A DNA stretch of 34,207 nt from NCBI GenBank assembly GCA_944383765.1, contig CALWQT010000019.1:1-34207 (forward strand). Reading direction: 5' to 3'. Each line of letters begins with the position of its first letter. The stretch's first letter is position 1. The notes beneath the pieces are model-generated. The model did not search any database. It saw nothing but the letters and a program-made list of their open reading frames with translations, and was not told where the DNA came from. The DNA comes from an uncultured Lachnospiraceae bacterium. GTDB taxonomy: Bacteria > Bacillota > Clostridia > Lachnospirales > Lachnospiraceae. The translations under genes were made by a program, and so were the position numbers. Below are positions 8,238 through 17,087 of the stretch, in pieces.

Positions 8238-9614
8238 CTAAAAAAAGCGGAGTTTTTTTGCACTTTCCACAAACTCCCGGTTATTCTTGGTTCTGGCAAA
8301 CAGATCCAGGATCTTCTCCACCGACTCTTCTGCTTTCATGGAATTTGTGGCTTTTCTCACAATGTCCACAGCCTCCATCTCCTCTGCAGTGAGAAGCAGG
8401 TCATCACGCCTGGTACCGGATTTCAAAATATCAATGGCCGGGAATATCCTCTTTTCTGAAAGCTTTCTGTCCAGAACCAATTCCATATTTCCCGTTCCCT
8501 TAAACTCTTCATAGATCACATCATCCATACGGCTTCCCGTATCAATGAGGGCAGTCGCCAGGATTGTCAGGCTTCCCCCTTCTCTCATGTTTCTGGCAGC
8601 GCCAAAAAACCGTTTCGGCATGTGCAGGGCAGCCGGATCCAAACCACCGGAAAGAGTTCTGCCGCTGGGGGGAACCACCAGGTTGTACGCCCTTGCCAGA
8701 CGGGTCATACTGTCCAGCAGGATCATAACGTCTCTTCCATGTTCCACCAGACGTTTTGCCCGCTCAATCACCATTTCCGACACCCTCTTGTGCCGTTCTG
8801 GCAACTCATCAAAGGTAGAATAGATTACTTCCACATTGGGACCTACAATGGCTTCCTTAATATCGGTAACCTCCTCCGGCCGTTCATCGATCAGCAGAAT
8901 GATCAAATGCATTTCCGGATGATTCGCTGTCACCGCTTTCGCTACCTGCTTCAGAAGAGTTGTTTTTCCTGCCTTCGGCGGCGAAACGATCATTCCCCTC
9001 TGCCCCTTCCCGATCGGTGACAACAGGTCCAGAACTCTCATAGCCGTACTGCGATTACCAGCAGTTTCCATATGCAGCCTTTCATTTGGGAACACCGGGG
9101 TCAGGTCTTCAAAATTAGGCCGTCTTTCCGCCACATGGACCGGGTACCCGTTAATCGTCTTCACATACAGCAGGGCTGCAAATTTCTCCGCAGGGCTTTT
9201 CACCCGTTTGCTTCCCTGGACGATATCTCCTGTTTTCATATTAAACCGGCGTATCTGGGATGGAGCCACATAGACGTCATTCTCTCCTGGGAGGTAATTT
9301 TCACACCGTATAAACCCAAAACCGTCTGACATCACTTCCAAAATTCCCTTTGCCTCTTCCCCGCTGTCCAGTTCCTGAAGATCCGGGTTCAAAGAACCGC
9401 CGTCTGTCTTCCCCTCCTGTGGACGAACCGCGGTCTGAGATGCAGAGCTCCTTCTCTCTGTTTTTTCTGCTGTTTTGTCTTCTGTTTTCTCTGCCTCTTT
9501 ACAAAGTATATCTATTAATTCTGACTTTCTGAAACCGCTTACACCTTTCAAACCCTGTGCCTTTGCCAGTTCACGCAGCTCAGACAAGGGAAGGGTCTCC
9601 AACTTTTCGCGCAT
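8238..9614 (-). CDS. rho: Transcription termination factor Rho
   Basis: Rho is a hexameric RNA helicase that ends transcription of untranslated RNA. The 458 residues show the N-terminal Rho_N helices ([20 protein letters not shown]), a charged low-complexity linker at about 41-88 (Lys, Glu, Thr, Ser rich), the cold-shock RNA-binding domain ([14 protein letters not shown] to about 135), Walker A SPPKAGKT at 211-218 and Walker B VMILLDS ending near D301. The linker is an insertion typical of Clostridia and Actinobacteria. AAGGAGA precedes the ATG. No clear intrinsic terminator follows, and rpmE starts its own transcript about 50 bases beyond the stop. Confidence 0.96.
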   Translation of the reverse strand: MREKLETLPLSELRELAKAQGLKGVSGFRKSELIDILCKEAEKTEDKTAEKTERRSSASQTAVRPQEGKTDGGSLNPDLQELDSGEEAKGILEVMSDGFGFIRCENYLPGENDVYVAPSQIRRFNMKTGDIVQGSKRVKSPAEKFAALLYVKTINGYPVHVAERRPNFEDLTPVFPNERLHMETAGNRSTAMRVLDLLSPIGKGQRGMIVSPPKAGKTTLLKQVAKAVTANHPEMHLIILLIDERPEEVTDIKEAIVGPNVEVIYSTFDELPERHKRVSEMVIERAKRLVEHGRDVMILLDSMTRLARAYNLVVPPSGRTLSGGLDPAALHMPKRFFGAARNMREGGSLTILATALIDTGSRMDDVIYEEFKGTGNMELVLDRKLSEKRIFPAIDILKSGTRRDDLLLTAEEMEAVDIVRKATNSMKAEESVEKILDLFARTKNNREFVESAKKLRFF

Positions 9615-9688
9615 GTTATTTCTCCTTTTTCATAATTCAGTGTGGGGATTTTTACAGATCAGTGATAGATGCTCTTCGGCATATGACT

Positions 9689-10984
9689 TCATTTCTTATT
9701 ATATACTCTATCTGAAGAAATGGAAAGAAGTTTTTTCCTGGCTATGCCATCAGCAGAATCCAGCCTCACTTTAAGAGCCGCCGCCAGAGTAGGGCCTTCG
9801 TCGATCAGATCCATGGTCTCTTCCCATCCTCCCCGTTTGAAATCCGGCCCTTTCCCTCCAAAAAAAGTGGTATATCCCTCTCCATCCGGATGGTAACCAT
9901 GAGTCGCTTTCTGCAGTTTTGATTTCTCGGTACAAACAGGTTTTTTCCACCCATTCTGAAAATAGGTTCCTTTTACACCTTCCAGCATGAACGTACAGTC
10001 CGGATCCGCACCCATAGCAGCTGCCTCTTTCCCCCTGTATATACGCAGGCACAGGTGCTGCCTTACCATCTGCTGCAGCACTTCCATTACCTGTCCCATC
10101 AGGCTTTTATCCTTTACATAAATGTAACAGGAACCATCACATTCCCAGGCCAGGACCTTCCATTTATGGATCCTCCCATTCTTGATTTCAATCCAATTAT
10201 GTTTCCGAAAAAAATAATTGGGGCAGACTGCCTGCTCCACATTTCTCTGATAATGGTCTCCCAGTATCACCACATTGGCACGTTCGCCCCACCCTATCTG
10301 GTCTAACAGGTCAAGCAAAGCTCCCAGCCTGCCATCATGACGGTGCAAGGCTTCTTTCGCTTCCCGGCTGTCCACTCCACATAAATGCCGGTTCGTATCC
10401 ACATCTGTAAAATGTACCAGAGTAAGGTCAGGGCGGTATCGCTCAACGGTATATAACAGAGAAGCCTGGACAAAATGGTCCAGTTCCGGCTGCCGGATTC
10501 CTTTTCTCAATGGCCCAAATCTCTTTTCCAGTTCCAATTCATATTTCAGGCTTCCGTTCCACGCCGATACCATGATCTGGTTCTGCCATTTCCGGTTGGG
10601 AAACACTTCCGGAAGATTGTACCGGATTTTCCCTCTCCCGGTTACAGGCCAGAGAAGAGCTGCCGTTCTTCCGCCATTCTTTCTTACTGCATCATAAAGA
10701 GTTTCTCCCCGTATATATTTCCGCTGCCAGAACCAGTCAGGAGATACCCGTTTCGGCTGAAATCTTACATTATTGACGACCCCATGGCCGGACGGATACC
10801 TTCCTGTCACAATGGTCGTATGGGCCGGATAAGTCAGGCTGGGATATACGCTCTTTACCTTCTCGCACATAGCGCCTTCCCGCCAGAACCTGGAAAAATG
10901 AGGCAGTGTTTTTAAATACGGCAGATCTTCCGTTCCCACTGCATCAAAAGAAAGAATGATCATCGGGTTTCTGTCATCTGTCAT
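9689..10984 (-). CDS. Alkaline phosphatase superfamily / nucleotide pyrophosphatase-like hydrolase
   Basis: A 431-residue hydrolase of the type I phosphodiesterase/nucleotide pyrophosphatase branch of the alkaline phosphatase superfamily, predicted to use two metal ions. Seen: first metal aspartate in ILSFDAVG (D14), nucleophile threonine in YPSLTYPAHTTIVTGRYPSGHG (T51), HFTDVDTNRH, ILGDH and the C-terminal THGYHPDGEGY. No signal peptide, so probably cytoplasmic. The substrate is unknown. The frame is open 23 codons upstream, but that part overlaps rarA; GGAGACGGGAGA precedes ATG 10984, giving an 11-base overlap with the rarA end. Last gene of the pgdA-like, rarA group. Confidence 0.85.
   Translation of the reverse strand: MTDDRNPMIILSFDAVGTEDLPYLKTLPHFSRFWREGAMCEKVKSVYPSLTYPAHTTIVTGRYPSGHGVVNNVRFQPKRVSPDWFWQRKYIRGETLYDAVRKNGGRTAALLWPVTGRGKIRYNLPEVFPNRKWQNQIMVSAWNGSLKYELELEKRFGPLRKGIRQPELDHFVQASLLYTVERYRPDLTLVHFTDVDTNRHLCGVDSREAKEALHRHDGRLGALLDLLDQIGWGERANVVILGDHYQRNVEQAVCPNYFFRKHNWIEIKNGRIHKWKVLAWECDGSCYIYVKDKSLMGQVMEVLQQMVRQHLCLRIYRGKEAAAMGADPDCTFMLEGVKGTYFQNGWKKPVCTEKSKLQKATHGYHPDGEGYTTFFGGKGPDFKRGGWEETMDLIDEGPTLAAALKVRLDSADGIARKKLLSISSDRVYNKK
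9698..9726 (-). promoter_or_regulatory. Possible promoter of rho, inside the end of the upstream gene
   Basis: On the minus strand TTTCCA (9726-9721), 17 bases, TATAAT (9703-9698). The -10 box is made by the last Tyr and Asn codons of the upstream hydrolase. The -35 matches 4 of 6. No other good candidate lies in the 74-base gap before rho. Confidence 0.5.
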
Positions 10985-12320
10985 CTTCTCCCGTCTCCTT
11001 TGCTTCCCTCCGGATTCTTTCCATATGCTCTTCCACCTGTTTTTCATAACCATTCCCGGAAGGGCGATAAAAAACGGTTCCCTCCATCTCTGCCGGAAGG
11101 TACTGTTGTTTTACATAATGATTGGGATAATTATGGGCATATTTATAATCCAATCCCCTGCCCAGCTTTTCCGCTCCGCTGTAATGCCTGTCCTGAAGAT
11201 GAGGAGGAACCAGGAACGTCTGATGTTCTTTCACATATCCGGAAGCCTCTTCCACTGCCATATAAGAGGCATTGCTTTTCGGTGCTGTCGCCACATAAGT
11301 CACGGCTTCCGCCAGAATAATCCTGGCTTCCGGCATCCCCACCCGTTCCACAGCCAGGGAGGCATTGACCGCCACCACCAGCGCCTGGGGATCCGCCATT
11401 CCCACATCTTCTGCCGCACAGATGATTACCCTTCTGGCAATAAATTTAATATCCTCTCCCGCATACAGCATACGGGCCAGATAATAAACCGCCGCATCCG
11501 GATCTGATCCCCTCATACTTTTGATAAAAGCAGAAATAGTATCATAATGACTGTCACCATTCTTATCATACCGGACCGCCCGTTTTTGAATACATTCCTG
11601 GGCCACGTCCAGATCGATCCATATTTTTCCATCTTCACTCCGGTCCGTGGTAAGGATTCCCAGCTCTACCGCATTCAGCGCAGCCCTGGCATCTCCATTC
11701 GCCGCATCCGCCAGGAAATCTGCCGCCTCTTCCGTAATCTCCGCCTGGTAAGTTCCCATGCCTTTGACTTCATCATGGACTGCCCGGAGAATCAGCTCCC
11801 GGATATCTTTCTGATCCAGAGGCTTCAGTTCAAAAATCTTAGAACGGGAGATCAAAGCCCCATTTACCTCAAAATAAGGATTTTCTGTAGTAGCCCCAAT
11901 GAGAATCAAAGTTCCATCCTCCACATAGGGAAGCAGATAATCCTGCTGGCCTTTATTAAAACGGTGAATCTCATCCACAAATAAGATGGTCTTTTTCCCA
12001 TACATACCCAGAGCATCTTTTGCTTCTTTCACCACGTCTTCCATATCCTTTTTTCCTGCCACCGTTGCGTTGATCTGCCGGAACTGGGCGCTGGTTGTAT
12101 TGGCAATCACTCTGGCCATAGTTGTTTTTCCTGTCCCAGGGGGGCCATAAAAAATGACTGACCCCAGTTTATCCGCCCGGATTGCCCGGTAAAGCAGTTT
12201 GTCTTTTCCTATGATATGCTGCTGCCCCACGATCTCGTCCAGCGTCTCCGGTCTCATCCTGGAAGCCAGGGGAGATTCCTGCTCCATGGTGTTTTCTCTC
12301 ATATAATCAAATAAATCCAT
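10974..12320 (-). CDS. rarA: Replication-associated recombination AAA ATPase RarA/MgsA
   Basis: RarA acts at stalled replication forks as a clamp-loader-like AAA+ ATPase. The 448 residues have SRMRPETLDEIVGQQH, Walker A GPPGTGKT at 59-66, Walker B ILFVDEIHRF with D116-E117, sensor IGATTENPYFEVN, and the C-terminal MgsA region with HYNRAEKLG-like HYSGAEKLG and YKYAHNYPNHYVKQQYLP. The longer frame overlaps the end of the deacetylase; GGAGG five bases before ATG 12320 fixes the start at MDLFDYM. It follows the deacetylase stop by 13 bases. Confidence 0.93.
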   Translation of the reverse strand: MDLFDYMRENTMEQESPLASRMRPETLDEIVGQQHIIGKDKLLYRAIRADKLGSVIFYGPPGTGKTTMARVIANTTSAQFRQINATVAGKKDMEDVVKEAKDALGMYGKKTILFVDEIHRFNKGQQDYLLPYVEDGTLILIGATTENPYFEVNGALISRSKIFELKPLDQKDIRELILRAVHDEVKGMGTYQAEITEEAADFLADAANGDARAALNAVELGILTTDRSEDGKIWIDLDVAQECIQKRAVRYDKNGDSHYDTISAFIKSMRGSDPDAAVYYLARMLYAGEDIKFIARRVIICAAEDVGMADPQALVVAVNASLAVERVGMPEARIILAEAVTYVATAPKSNASYMAVEEASGYVKEHQTFLVPPHLQDRHYSGAEKLGRGLDYKYAHNYPNHYVKQQYLPAEMEGTVFYRPSGNGYEKQVEEHMERIRREAKETGEDDR

Positions 12321-12333
12321 ACCTTCCTCCGCT

Positions 12334-12999
12334 TCAGTCAACCAACAATTCATCTACTGTAACAAAAGTATATCCCTGGTCTTTCAGCGTGTCAATGACT
12401 TCAAAGGCAGCCTCTACCGTAGATGGATAAGAGTCATGGAGCAGGATTATACTCCCGTTTCTCACATGGGTCATGATATGCCCTGCTACCTTCTCTCTGT
12501 CCAGTACCTTCCAGTCCAAAGGGTCCACATTCCAGAGTACCTTCTCCATATCTATCCTCTCATCCAGCTGGTCATTCCATTCTCCATAAGGAGGTCTGAT
12601 ATACCGGGGGCTTTCTCCCGTAACCTCTTTGATGGCATCATTCGTCTTCTCAATTTCTGCCACCGCTTCCTCCACAGGTACTTTTGACAAAATCACATGA
12701 TTAAAACTATGATTTCCCACCAGATGCCCTTCTTCCACCATTCTTCTTACCAGTTCCTGATTCTCTTCCACATATTTCCCCAGGAGAAAAAAGCTTGCCT
12801 TCACTCCTCTCTCCTTCAGCCCGTCCAGCAGAACAAGCGTATATTCCGGATTGGGTCCATCATCAAAGGTCAGTGCAACATACTGATTCCCTGTATCTTC
12901 CCCATACGCCTCTTCCGCCTGCGCCTGCCATCGCCCATATCCGGCCCATCCCAGCAGCGCCATGGCGGCGATCAGACAGAATACCGTTATTTTTTCCAT
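12334..12999 (-). CDS. Polysaccharide deacetylase, NodB domain
   Basis: A 221-residue secreted or membrane-anchored carbohydrate esterase 4. A hydrophobic N-terminal segment (residues 6-20, then AQA) acts as signal or anchor. NodB motifs: TFDDGP (D46, D47), HSFNH (metal H97, H101), RPPYGEW at 135-141, DPLDW, and LLHDS with H188. These are the metal-binding and acid/base residues of peptidoglycan or chitin N-deacetylases. In Clostridia such enzymes usually deacetylate peptidoglycan and give lysozyme resistance; the spore-related PdaA type is also possible. GAAGGA precedes the ATG. First gene of a three-gene run. Confidence 0.9.
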   Translation of the reverse strand: MEKITVFCLIAAMALLGWAGYGRWQAQAEEAYGEDTGNQYVALTFDDGPNPEYTLVLLDGLKERGVKASFFLLGKYVEENQELVRRMVEEGHLVGNHSFNHVILSKVPVEEAVAEIEKTNDAIKEVTGESPRYIRPPYGEWNDQLDERIDMEKVLWNVDPLDWKVLDREKVAGHIMTHVRNGSIILLHDSYPSTVEAAFEVIDTLKDQGYTFVTVDELLVD

Positions 13000-13030
13000 C
13001 TATTTCCTTCTTTGTCATCTCTTACTCATT

Positions 13031-13036
13031 ATTATA
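13031..13036 (-). promoter_or_regulatory. Probable -10 box for the deacetylase-rarA group
   Basis: A consensus TATAAT on the minus strand about 31 bases upstream of the deacetylase ATG. No convincing -35 is seen; the upstream stretch is A-rich. Confidence 0.4.
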
Positions 13037-13072
13037 TGATGCCACTTTTTCTTTTTTTCAGGAAATTTTCAG

Positions 13073-13131
13073 TGGACTGGTCACTTTTTAGTATTCTGGC
13101 TATTTTAAACCAGTCCATTTATTGTTATACT
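13073..13131 (+). promoter_or_regulatory. pdxK promoter region with inverted repeat
   Basis: TATACT (13126-13131) has a weak TTTTAA 17 bases upstream. Inverted arms TGGACTGG (13073-13080) and CCAGTCCA (13110-13117) bracket the -35 region, the right arm lying in the spacer. This could be an operator, but no regulator is adjacent. Confidence 0.4.
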
Positions 13132-13230
13132 CTTGCTCATACAAAACAATCCGCTTTCGGAGTTTCCATAGCCGTGACAGTACCCAGGCCAAGAATCCCC
13201 GTTATCTATCACATACAGGAGGACAACATC

Positions 13231-14085
13231 ATGAAACGAATCATCACTCTGCAGGATATTTCCTGTGTAGGCCGCTGTTCCATCACCGTGGCCCTTCCCA
13301 TTCTTTCCGCCATGGGAGTGGAATGCGGTATTTTGCCTACAGCAGTGCTTTCTACCCACACCATGTTCCATACTTTCACCTGCAAGGACCTATCTGATCA
13401 GATAGAACCCATTTCCGATGCCTGGGAAAAAGAACAGATTACCTTTGACGGTATCTACACCGGCTACCTGGCTTCCGGTCAGCAATGTGAACAGATATGC
13501 CGATTTTTTGACCGTTTCTCCACAAAAGAGAATCTGATCCTGGTAGACCCGGCCATGGCAGACAACGGAAAACTTTATGCTGCCTTTGATGATTCTTTCC
13601 CTGCAGAAATGGCAAAAGTCTGCTCCAAAGCAGACATTATCCTTCCCAACATCACAGAAGCAAGTCTTCTTACCGGTATTCCCTACCAGACCGAATACGG
13701 GCCTGACTATATTCAGCTTCTTCTGGAAAAACTTCTGGAACTGGGCTGTCAGACCGCTGTGCTTACTGGTGTCAGCTATCAACCCGGGCTTCTGGGCGTT
13801 GCCTATCTGGACCGCACCGGAAAACAGTTTTCCTATTTTACCCGCCGCTGCGCCCAGAGTTATCACGGCACAGGAGACCTGTATTCCTCCACTGTCCTGG
13901 GCGGTCTCATGCGTGGCCTGGAACTGGGCGATGCCCTTGCCCTGGCAGCTGATTTCGTGGTTCTCTGCATTGAAGCTACTTCTGTTTCCAAATCTGCCAG
14001 ATGGTATGGGGTGGAATTTGAATCTCAGATTCCGAAGTTATGTGAGATGCTGGAAGAAAAACTGAAAAATTCAACAGACCGCTAA
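13231..14085 (+). CDS. pdxK: Pyridoxal/pyridoxamine kinase, PdxK/PdxY-like
   Basis: This enzyme phosphorylates pyridoxal, pyridoxine or pyridoxamine with ATP to salvage vitamin B6. The 284-residue ribokinase-fold protein has ITLQDISCVGRCSITVALPI at the start, the PdxY-type VDPAMADNGKLY at 105-116, NITE at 140-143 and the catalytic GTGD with D216. The frame is open far upstream, but ACAGGAGGACAAC seven bases before ATG 13231 and the family N-terminus set the start. It is alone on the plus strand, divergent from the deacetylase group, with a terminator after it. Confidence 0.92.
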   Translation: MKRIITLQDISCVGRCSITVALPILSAMGVECGILPTAVLSTHTMFHTFTCKDLSDQIEPISDAWEKEQITFDGIYTGYLASGQQCEQICRFFDRFSTKENLILVDPAMADNGKLYAAFDDSFPAEMAKVCSKADIILPNITEASLLTGIPYQTEYGPDYIQLLLEKLLELGCQTAVLTGVSYQPGLLGVAYLDRTGKQFSYFTRRCAQSYHGTGDLYSSTVLGGLMRGLELGDALALAADFVVLCIEATSVSKSARWYGVEFESQIPKLCEMLEEKLKNSTDR

Positions 14086-14120
14086 TTTTCAGCTTCATCT
14101 AACCTGGTAAATCGAAAAGC

Positions 14121-14170
14121 AAAAAACACGTTTGCATAAGAAATAAAACTTCTTTACAAACGTGTTTTTT
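14121..14170. terminator. Bidirectional terminator between pdxK and rloB
   Basis: Fourteen-base perfect arms 14121-14134 (A-run, then CACGTTTG) and 14157-14170 (CAAACGTG, then T-run), with a smaller inner AAGAA/TTCTT stem. The T tract exists on both strands, so it serves pdxK and the converging rloB. Confidence 0.9.
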
Positions 14171-14190
14171 CCTGTTACGCCTTATAAATG

Positions 14191-14880
14191 TTATAGTTTT
14201 TCATCAATATATTTTTTCAAATCTTCTACTAACTTATATACCATCGTTCCCGGGTCATACTCTGAAGGTTTACAACTATTTTCTTCATATTGCGCCATTC
14301 TGCGTTTCGCATTTTTTATTGCAGCATCAACCCCACCATAAGTATTGACTATATTGTAAATATCTTCATAATTCTTTCGATACTTTCCATCACCCAAATC
14401 ATATTTTTTAAAAATTTCATCCAGTTTCCCAACCCACTCATCTCTGTGCAATGCTGAATCACTATAATAAAAATGTAAATACAGCCAATATTCAAATGAT
14501 TGATTGCTCCACGCTATCTTATACCCTTTATCTGTTCCTTCCTTTATTGCCTGGTCAAAATCATCGAAATCATCTTTATCAAAGACCACCCAAATATTCT
14601 GATATATGATTTTCGCTTCTTTGACCATCTGATCTGTAATTTCTATTAACTTTCCAGTTGAGCTCCCTTTCCCATGTATGTCAATTACAGGTGCTTCAAC
14701 TACCTCAACCATTCCCCCAATTCTTTCCCTGATTATTTTTTGCATTCCTTTCAAATATAAAGGTTCCGTACGTTCTCCTTCTGTTACGATCAAGAAAGAA
14801 TTTGCTTTTGGCTGTTTATATTCATACTTTCTTTTCTTTCTGTCTTCTCTTCTTTTTTTAAATAAGTCATCACTCCCCAT
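14191..14880 (-). CDS. rloB: RloB-family TOPRIM-like protein (AbiLii-like)
   Basis: A 229-residue RloB-family protein, the partner of an RloA ATPase. The N-terminus is basic. The TOPRIM-like glutamate motif is VTEGERTEP (E34), the acidic motif is VVFDKDDFDDF (D101, D103, D104), and the family block SNQSFEYWLYLHF is at 125-137. These suggest a metal-dependent nuclease fold, as in OLD-type and AriB effectors. The start codon ATG directly follows the rloA stop (TAGATG), so the two are co-translated. The pair is related to the lactococcal abortive infection system AbiL and Campylobacter rloA/rloB. The actual target is unknown. AT-richer than its neighbours, as expected of a transferred defence gene. 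Confidence 0.82.
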   Translation of the reverse strand: MGSDDLFKKRREDRKKRKYEYKQPKANSFLIVTEGERTEPLYLKGMQKIIRERIGGMVEVVEAPVIDIHGKGSSTGKLIEITDQMVKEAKIIYQNIWVVFDKDDFDDFDQAIKEGTDKGYKIAWSNQSFEYWLYLHFYYSDSALHRDEWVGKLDEIFKKYDLGDGKYRKNYEDIYNIVNTYGGVDAAIKNAKRRMAQYEENSCKPSEYDPGTMVYKLVEDLKKYIDEKL

Positions 14881-16077
14881 CTATTCACCTTCTTTCATTG
14901 CAAACTCTTTCAGCAATGGGATACCTCCATATACACCAGATAAATAGTCTTTCTCAAAAGAAGCGTCTGGTCTGACCTTAAAATCTGACAACGCAACCAA
15001 CTCCGAATATCCATATTCGTCCTTTTGAACAAACCATATCTGATCTCTTCTGAAGAATTTTTTATCCATCAAGGTCGTATCATGGGTGGTATAAATCAAC
15101 TGTGCGGTGGAATTTGGATCATAAAACAAATCAATAATAAATTTTAAAAGCAATGGGTGCAGCTTAACATTCAGCTCATCTACAAAAAGTGAACAATTAT
15201 TAAAGATTGCTGTACGTGCATAGATAAAAAGCACAATACTCTTTATGGTTCCTTCTGACTCACTGTATAAATCCAAAGGATATTCTTTTTCGTCCCGCCC
15301 TTTATGATAAGTTAGAAACTTAATCTCTTTCTGGCTATCATCATACTCAATATTTTTTATTCCTGTATCAATCGCATTCAGAAACTCCAGCAATTTTTCT
15401 TTATCATGCTTAATCACTCCAGGTAAAAAACGCTCAAGAATCCCGGTATCTTCACAGAAATCTGTTGGAACAACTAACGTATTCATAATTCCTGAATATA
15501 TCTCTTTAAATATATCTGTTTTTAATTTCAATTTATTAAAAAAAGATAATACCAGAGTTTCCACTGGTATCTGTTCCTTATACAGATCGCATTCTTTTCT
15601 TAATGAAGCTCCGAATTCTACCGTTTCCGTTGTCCTCTCAAAAATAACTGCTTTTCTGTTTGTTCGCAGATTTTTTCTATATAACCATTCTGCCACAACG
15701 CATTCTGCATTATATTCAAATCCATATCGATATTCAAAATCGCCAAGAATCTCAACAATCTGAAATTCTGAGTTTTCTCTGTTATCATTCTCAAAAGAAA
15801 AGGGTACATAATACTTTTCGATGGCAGTGCTCTCTCCATCATCAACATTATTTAATGATTCCATGATAATACTTTGAAAATAAGTCATAGCTAAATACAG
15901 GTTAGATTTTCCACTGGCATTTGCTCCATAAATGGCAGCTACTTTTAAAAATTTTTCTTTTGTACCGTTCTCAATCAAATTATCCTTATGTTCTTTATAT
16001 GCATGAATTGCAGTCATATCTAAAATAGTTTCTTTTTTAAAAGATAATACATTCTTTAACATGAATTGCACCAACAT
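14881..16077 (-). CDS. rloA: RloA-family AAA/ABC-type ATPase (AbiLi-like)
   Basis: A 398-residue ATPase of the AAA15/RecF-SMC-like group used as the sensor or engine of several phage defence systems. Seen: N-terminal MLVQFMLKNVLSFKKE, Walker A GANASGKS at 51-58, an ABC-like signature SESEGT at 272-277, Walker B SLFVDELN with D300-E301, and the switch histidine in TTHD (H332). GGAGGTGG precedes the ATG. It forms an operon with rloB, which follows without a gap, under a strong promoter. A second, truncated ATPase of the same broad kind lies just upstream, marking a small defence island. Confidence 0.85.
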   Translation of the reverse strand: MLVQFMLKNVLSFKKETILDMTAIHAYKEHKDNLIENGTKEKFLKVAAIYGANASGKSNLYLAMTYFQSIIMESLNNVDDGESTAIEKYYVPFSFENDNRENSEFQIVEILGDFEYRYGFEYNAECVVAEWLYRKNLRTNRKAVIFERTTETVEFGASLRKECDLYKEQIPVETLVLSFFNKLKLKTDIFKEIYSGIMNTLVVPTDFCEDTGILERFLPGVIKHDKEKLLEFLNAIDTGIKNIEYDDSQKEIKFLTYHKGRDEKEYPLDLYSESEGTIKSIVLFIYARTAIFNNCSLFVDELNVKLHPLLLKFIIDLFYDPNSTAQLIYTTHDTTLMDKKFFRRDQIWFVQKDEYGYSELVALSDFKVRPDASFEKDYLSGVYGGIPLLKEFAMKEGE

Positions 16078-16100
16078 ACCACACCACCTCCTATAGATAT

Positions 16101-16129
16101 AATATACTATTTTTCATTTTTTATGTCAA
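16101..16129 (-). promoter_or_regulatory. Promoter of rloAB
   Basis: A near-perfect promoter on the minus strand: consensus TTGACA (16129-16124), 17 bases, TATATT (16106-16101), about 24 bases before the ATG. It implies constitutive strong expression unless repressed. Confidence 0.85.
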
Positions 16130-16327
16130 TATTTTGGAGATTTTTTCACGTTTTATTTGATATAGTATTCAATATTCGATATCTATAATAAAAATTCTGG
16201 CGCTTTGACATAACGCTATAACCGTATTCCAATCGGAACACACCTTCTCTGCAAATTGAGAATACATGCAGATTTTCTTTTGATGCCCAGGGATTCGTAT
16301 ATTATGATAAGCTTTTTTCCTGGAAAT

Positions 16328-16762
16328 TCATATTAAAGTTGGTACACCTCCAAGCCTTCCGTTAATCCAAAGTCTAGACAAAGGCTGTCCCTCATTAATA
16401 AGTTCCTGGGAATCTTTGACTCTTATGGTTTCTTTCGGTGTTGTGAGATGAACATCGTATCGGAAAAGGTCAGAATCCTCTGTGTCTTCCCACTCCAGAG
16501 AAAGATCTACTGTTAATTTTGTCCTACCAGTATTTTTAAAATTGGATTTATATAAGGAAGGGGTACTTAAACGAACACCTTTCCGTTGAAGGCTGGCGGA
16601 ATCCACCCGGTCAGTCATAGCAGCACTTAACAAGCCAATAGCTTCCAAAACAGTAGATTTTCCGGAACCATTTGCCCCAATAAATACATTGACTTTTCCC
16701 GGTTCAAAGGATGCATTATACAAAGATTTAAAATTTCCAAAACTGATTTTCTTTAAATTCAT
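16328..16762 (-). pseudogene. Truncated AAA-family ATPase (N-terminal part)
   Basis: The first 144 residues of an AAA21/AAA15-type ATPase: MNLKKISFGNFKSLYN, then FIGANGSGKSTVLEAIGLL with Walker A GANGSGKS at 29-36. Relatives usually run 350-600 residues with Walker B and a switch histidine in the C-terminal half; none is present. The frame stops at TGA 16328-16330, then stays open in the same frame for 53 more codons to 16169 without recognisable ATPase motifs, so either a stop mutation or, more likely, a deletion joint is present. AAAGGAG before ATG 16762 sets the start. Non-functional defence remnant is the simplest reading; a short product with a role cannot be excluded. Confidence 0.7.
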
Positions 16763-16781
16763 GCGGCTGCTCCTTTCTGCC

Positions 16782-16811
16782 AATATAGAATAAGTATAGG
16801 ACAAACGCCAA
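16782..16811 (-). promoter_or_regulatory. Possible promoter of the truncated ATPase
   Basis: TTGGCG (16811-16806), an 18-base spacer and TATATT (16787-16782) on the minus strand, 20 bases before the ATG. Confidence 0.45.
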
Positions 16812-16854
16812 ATTAAATACAGTATATTATGCTTGTTTATTTAATATCTAATTT

Positions 16855-17000
16855 TCATAGACCCGTAACTATATTTCCATCGTCATCATATACTTCCAAC
16901 ACCGAAGTCCATTTATCGAAATCTCCTCAAAATATACCTTTGAAAATCCCCTGATATCAATAGTTACCAGGAAGACGTCAACAATGTAATTAAAAAAGTC
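16855..17000 (-). pseudogene. Decayed coding remnant, unknown family
   Basis: The 325-base gap between the truncated ATPase and the next gene reads like old coding sequence on the minus strand. From 17000 one frame gives DFFNYIVDVFLVTIDIRGF, then SKVYFEE; one base shift later the text continues in another frame as FDKWTSVLEVYDDDGNIVTG and a stop at 16855. Neither frame has a start codon and ribosome site. I do not recognise the family. It is probably the 3' end of a gene lost by deletion and frameshift. Confidence 0.35.
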
Positions 17001-17015
17001 CTATTTTTCTAATTT

Positions 17016-17049
17016 AAAAGGAGACACAGGTGATACACACCTGTGCCTC
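17016..17049 (-). terminator. Intrinsic terminator after the first repeat protein gene
   Basis: Arms 17021-17032 and 17038-17049 (GAG, CACAGGTG and complement, one mismatch), followed on the minus strand by CTTTT. It ends the transcript of the gene at 17088-18653. Confidence 0.75.
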
Positions 17050-17087
17050 AAAAAAGCTTTACCCCAACTCCTGACAAAGAGCCTTAA

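Noticed and set aside
12697..13230. Long N-terminal extension of the pdxK frame
   Set aside because: It lies opposite the deacetylase gene and across the divergent promoter region; a strong ribosome site and the family start are at 13231.
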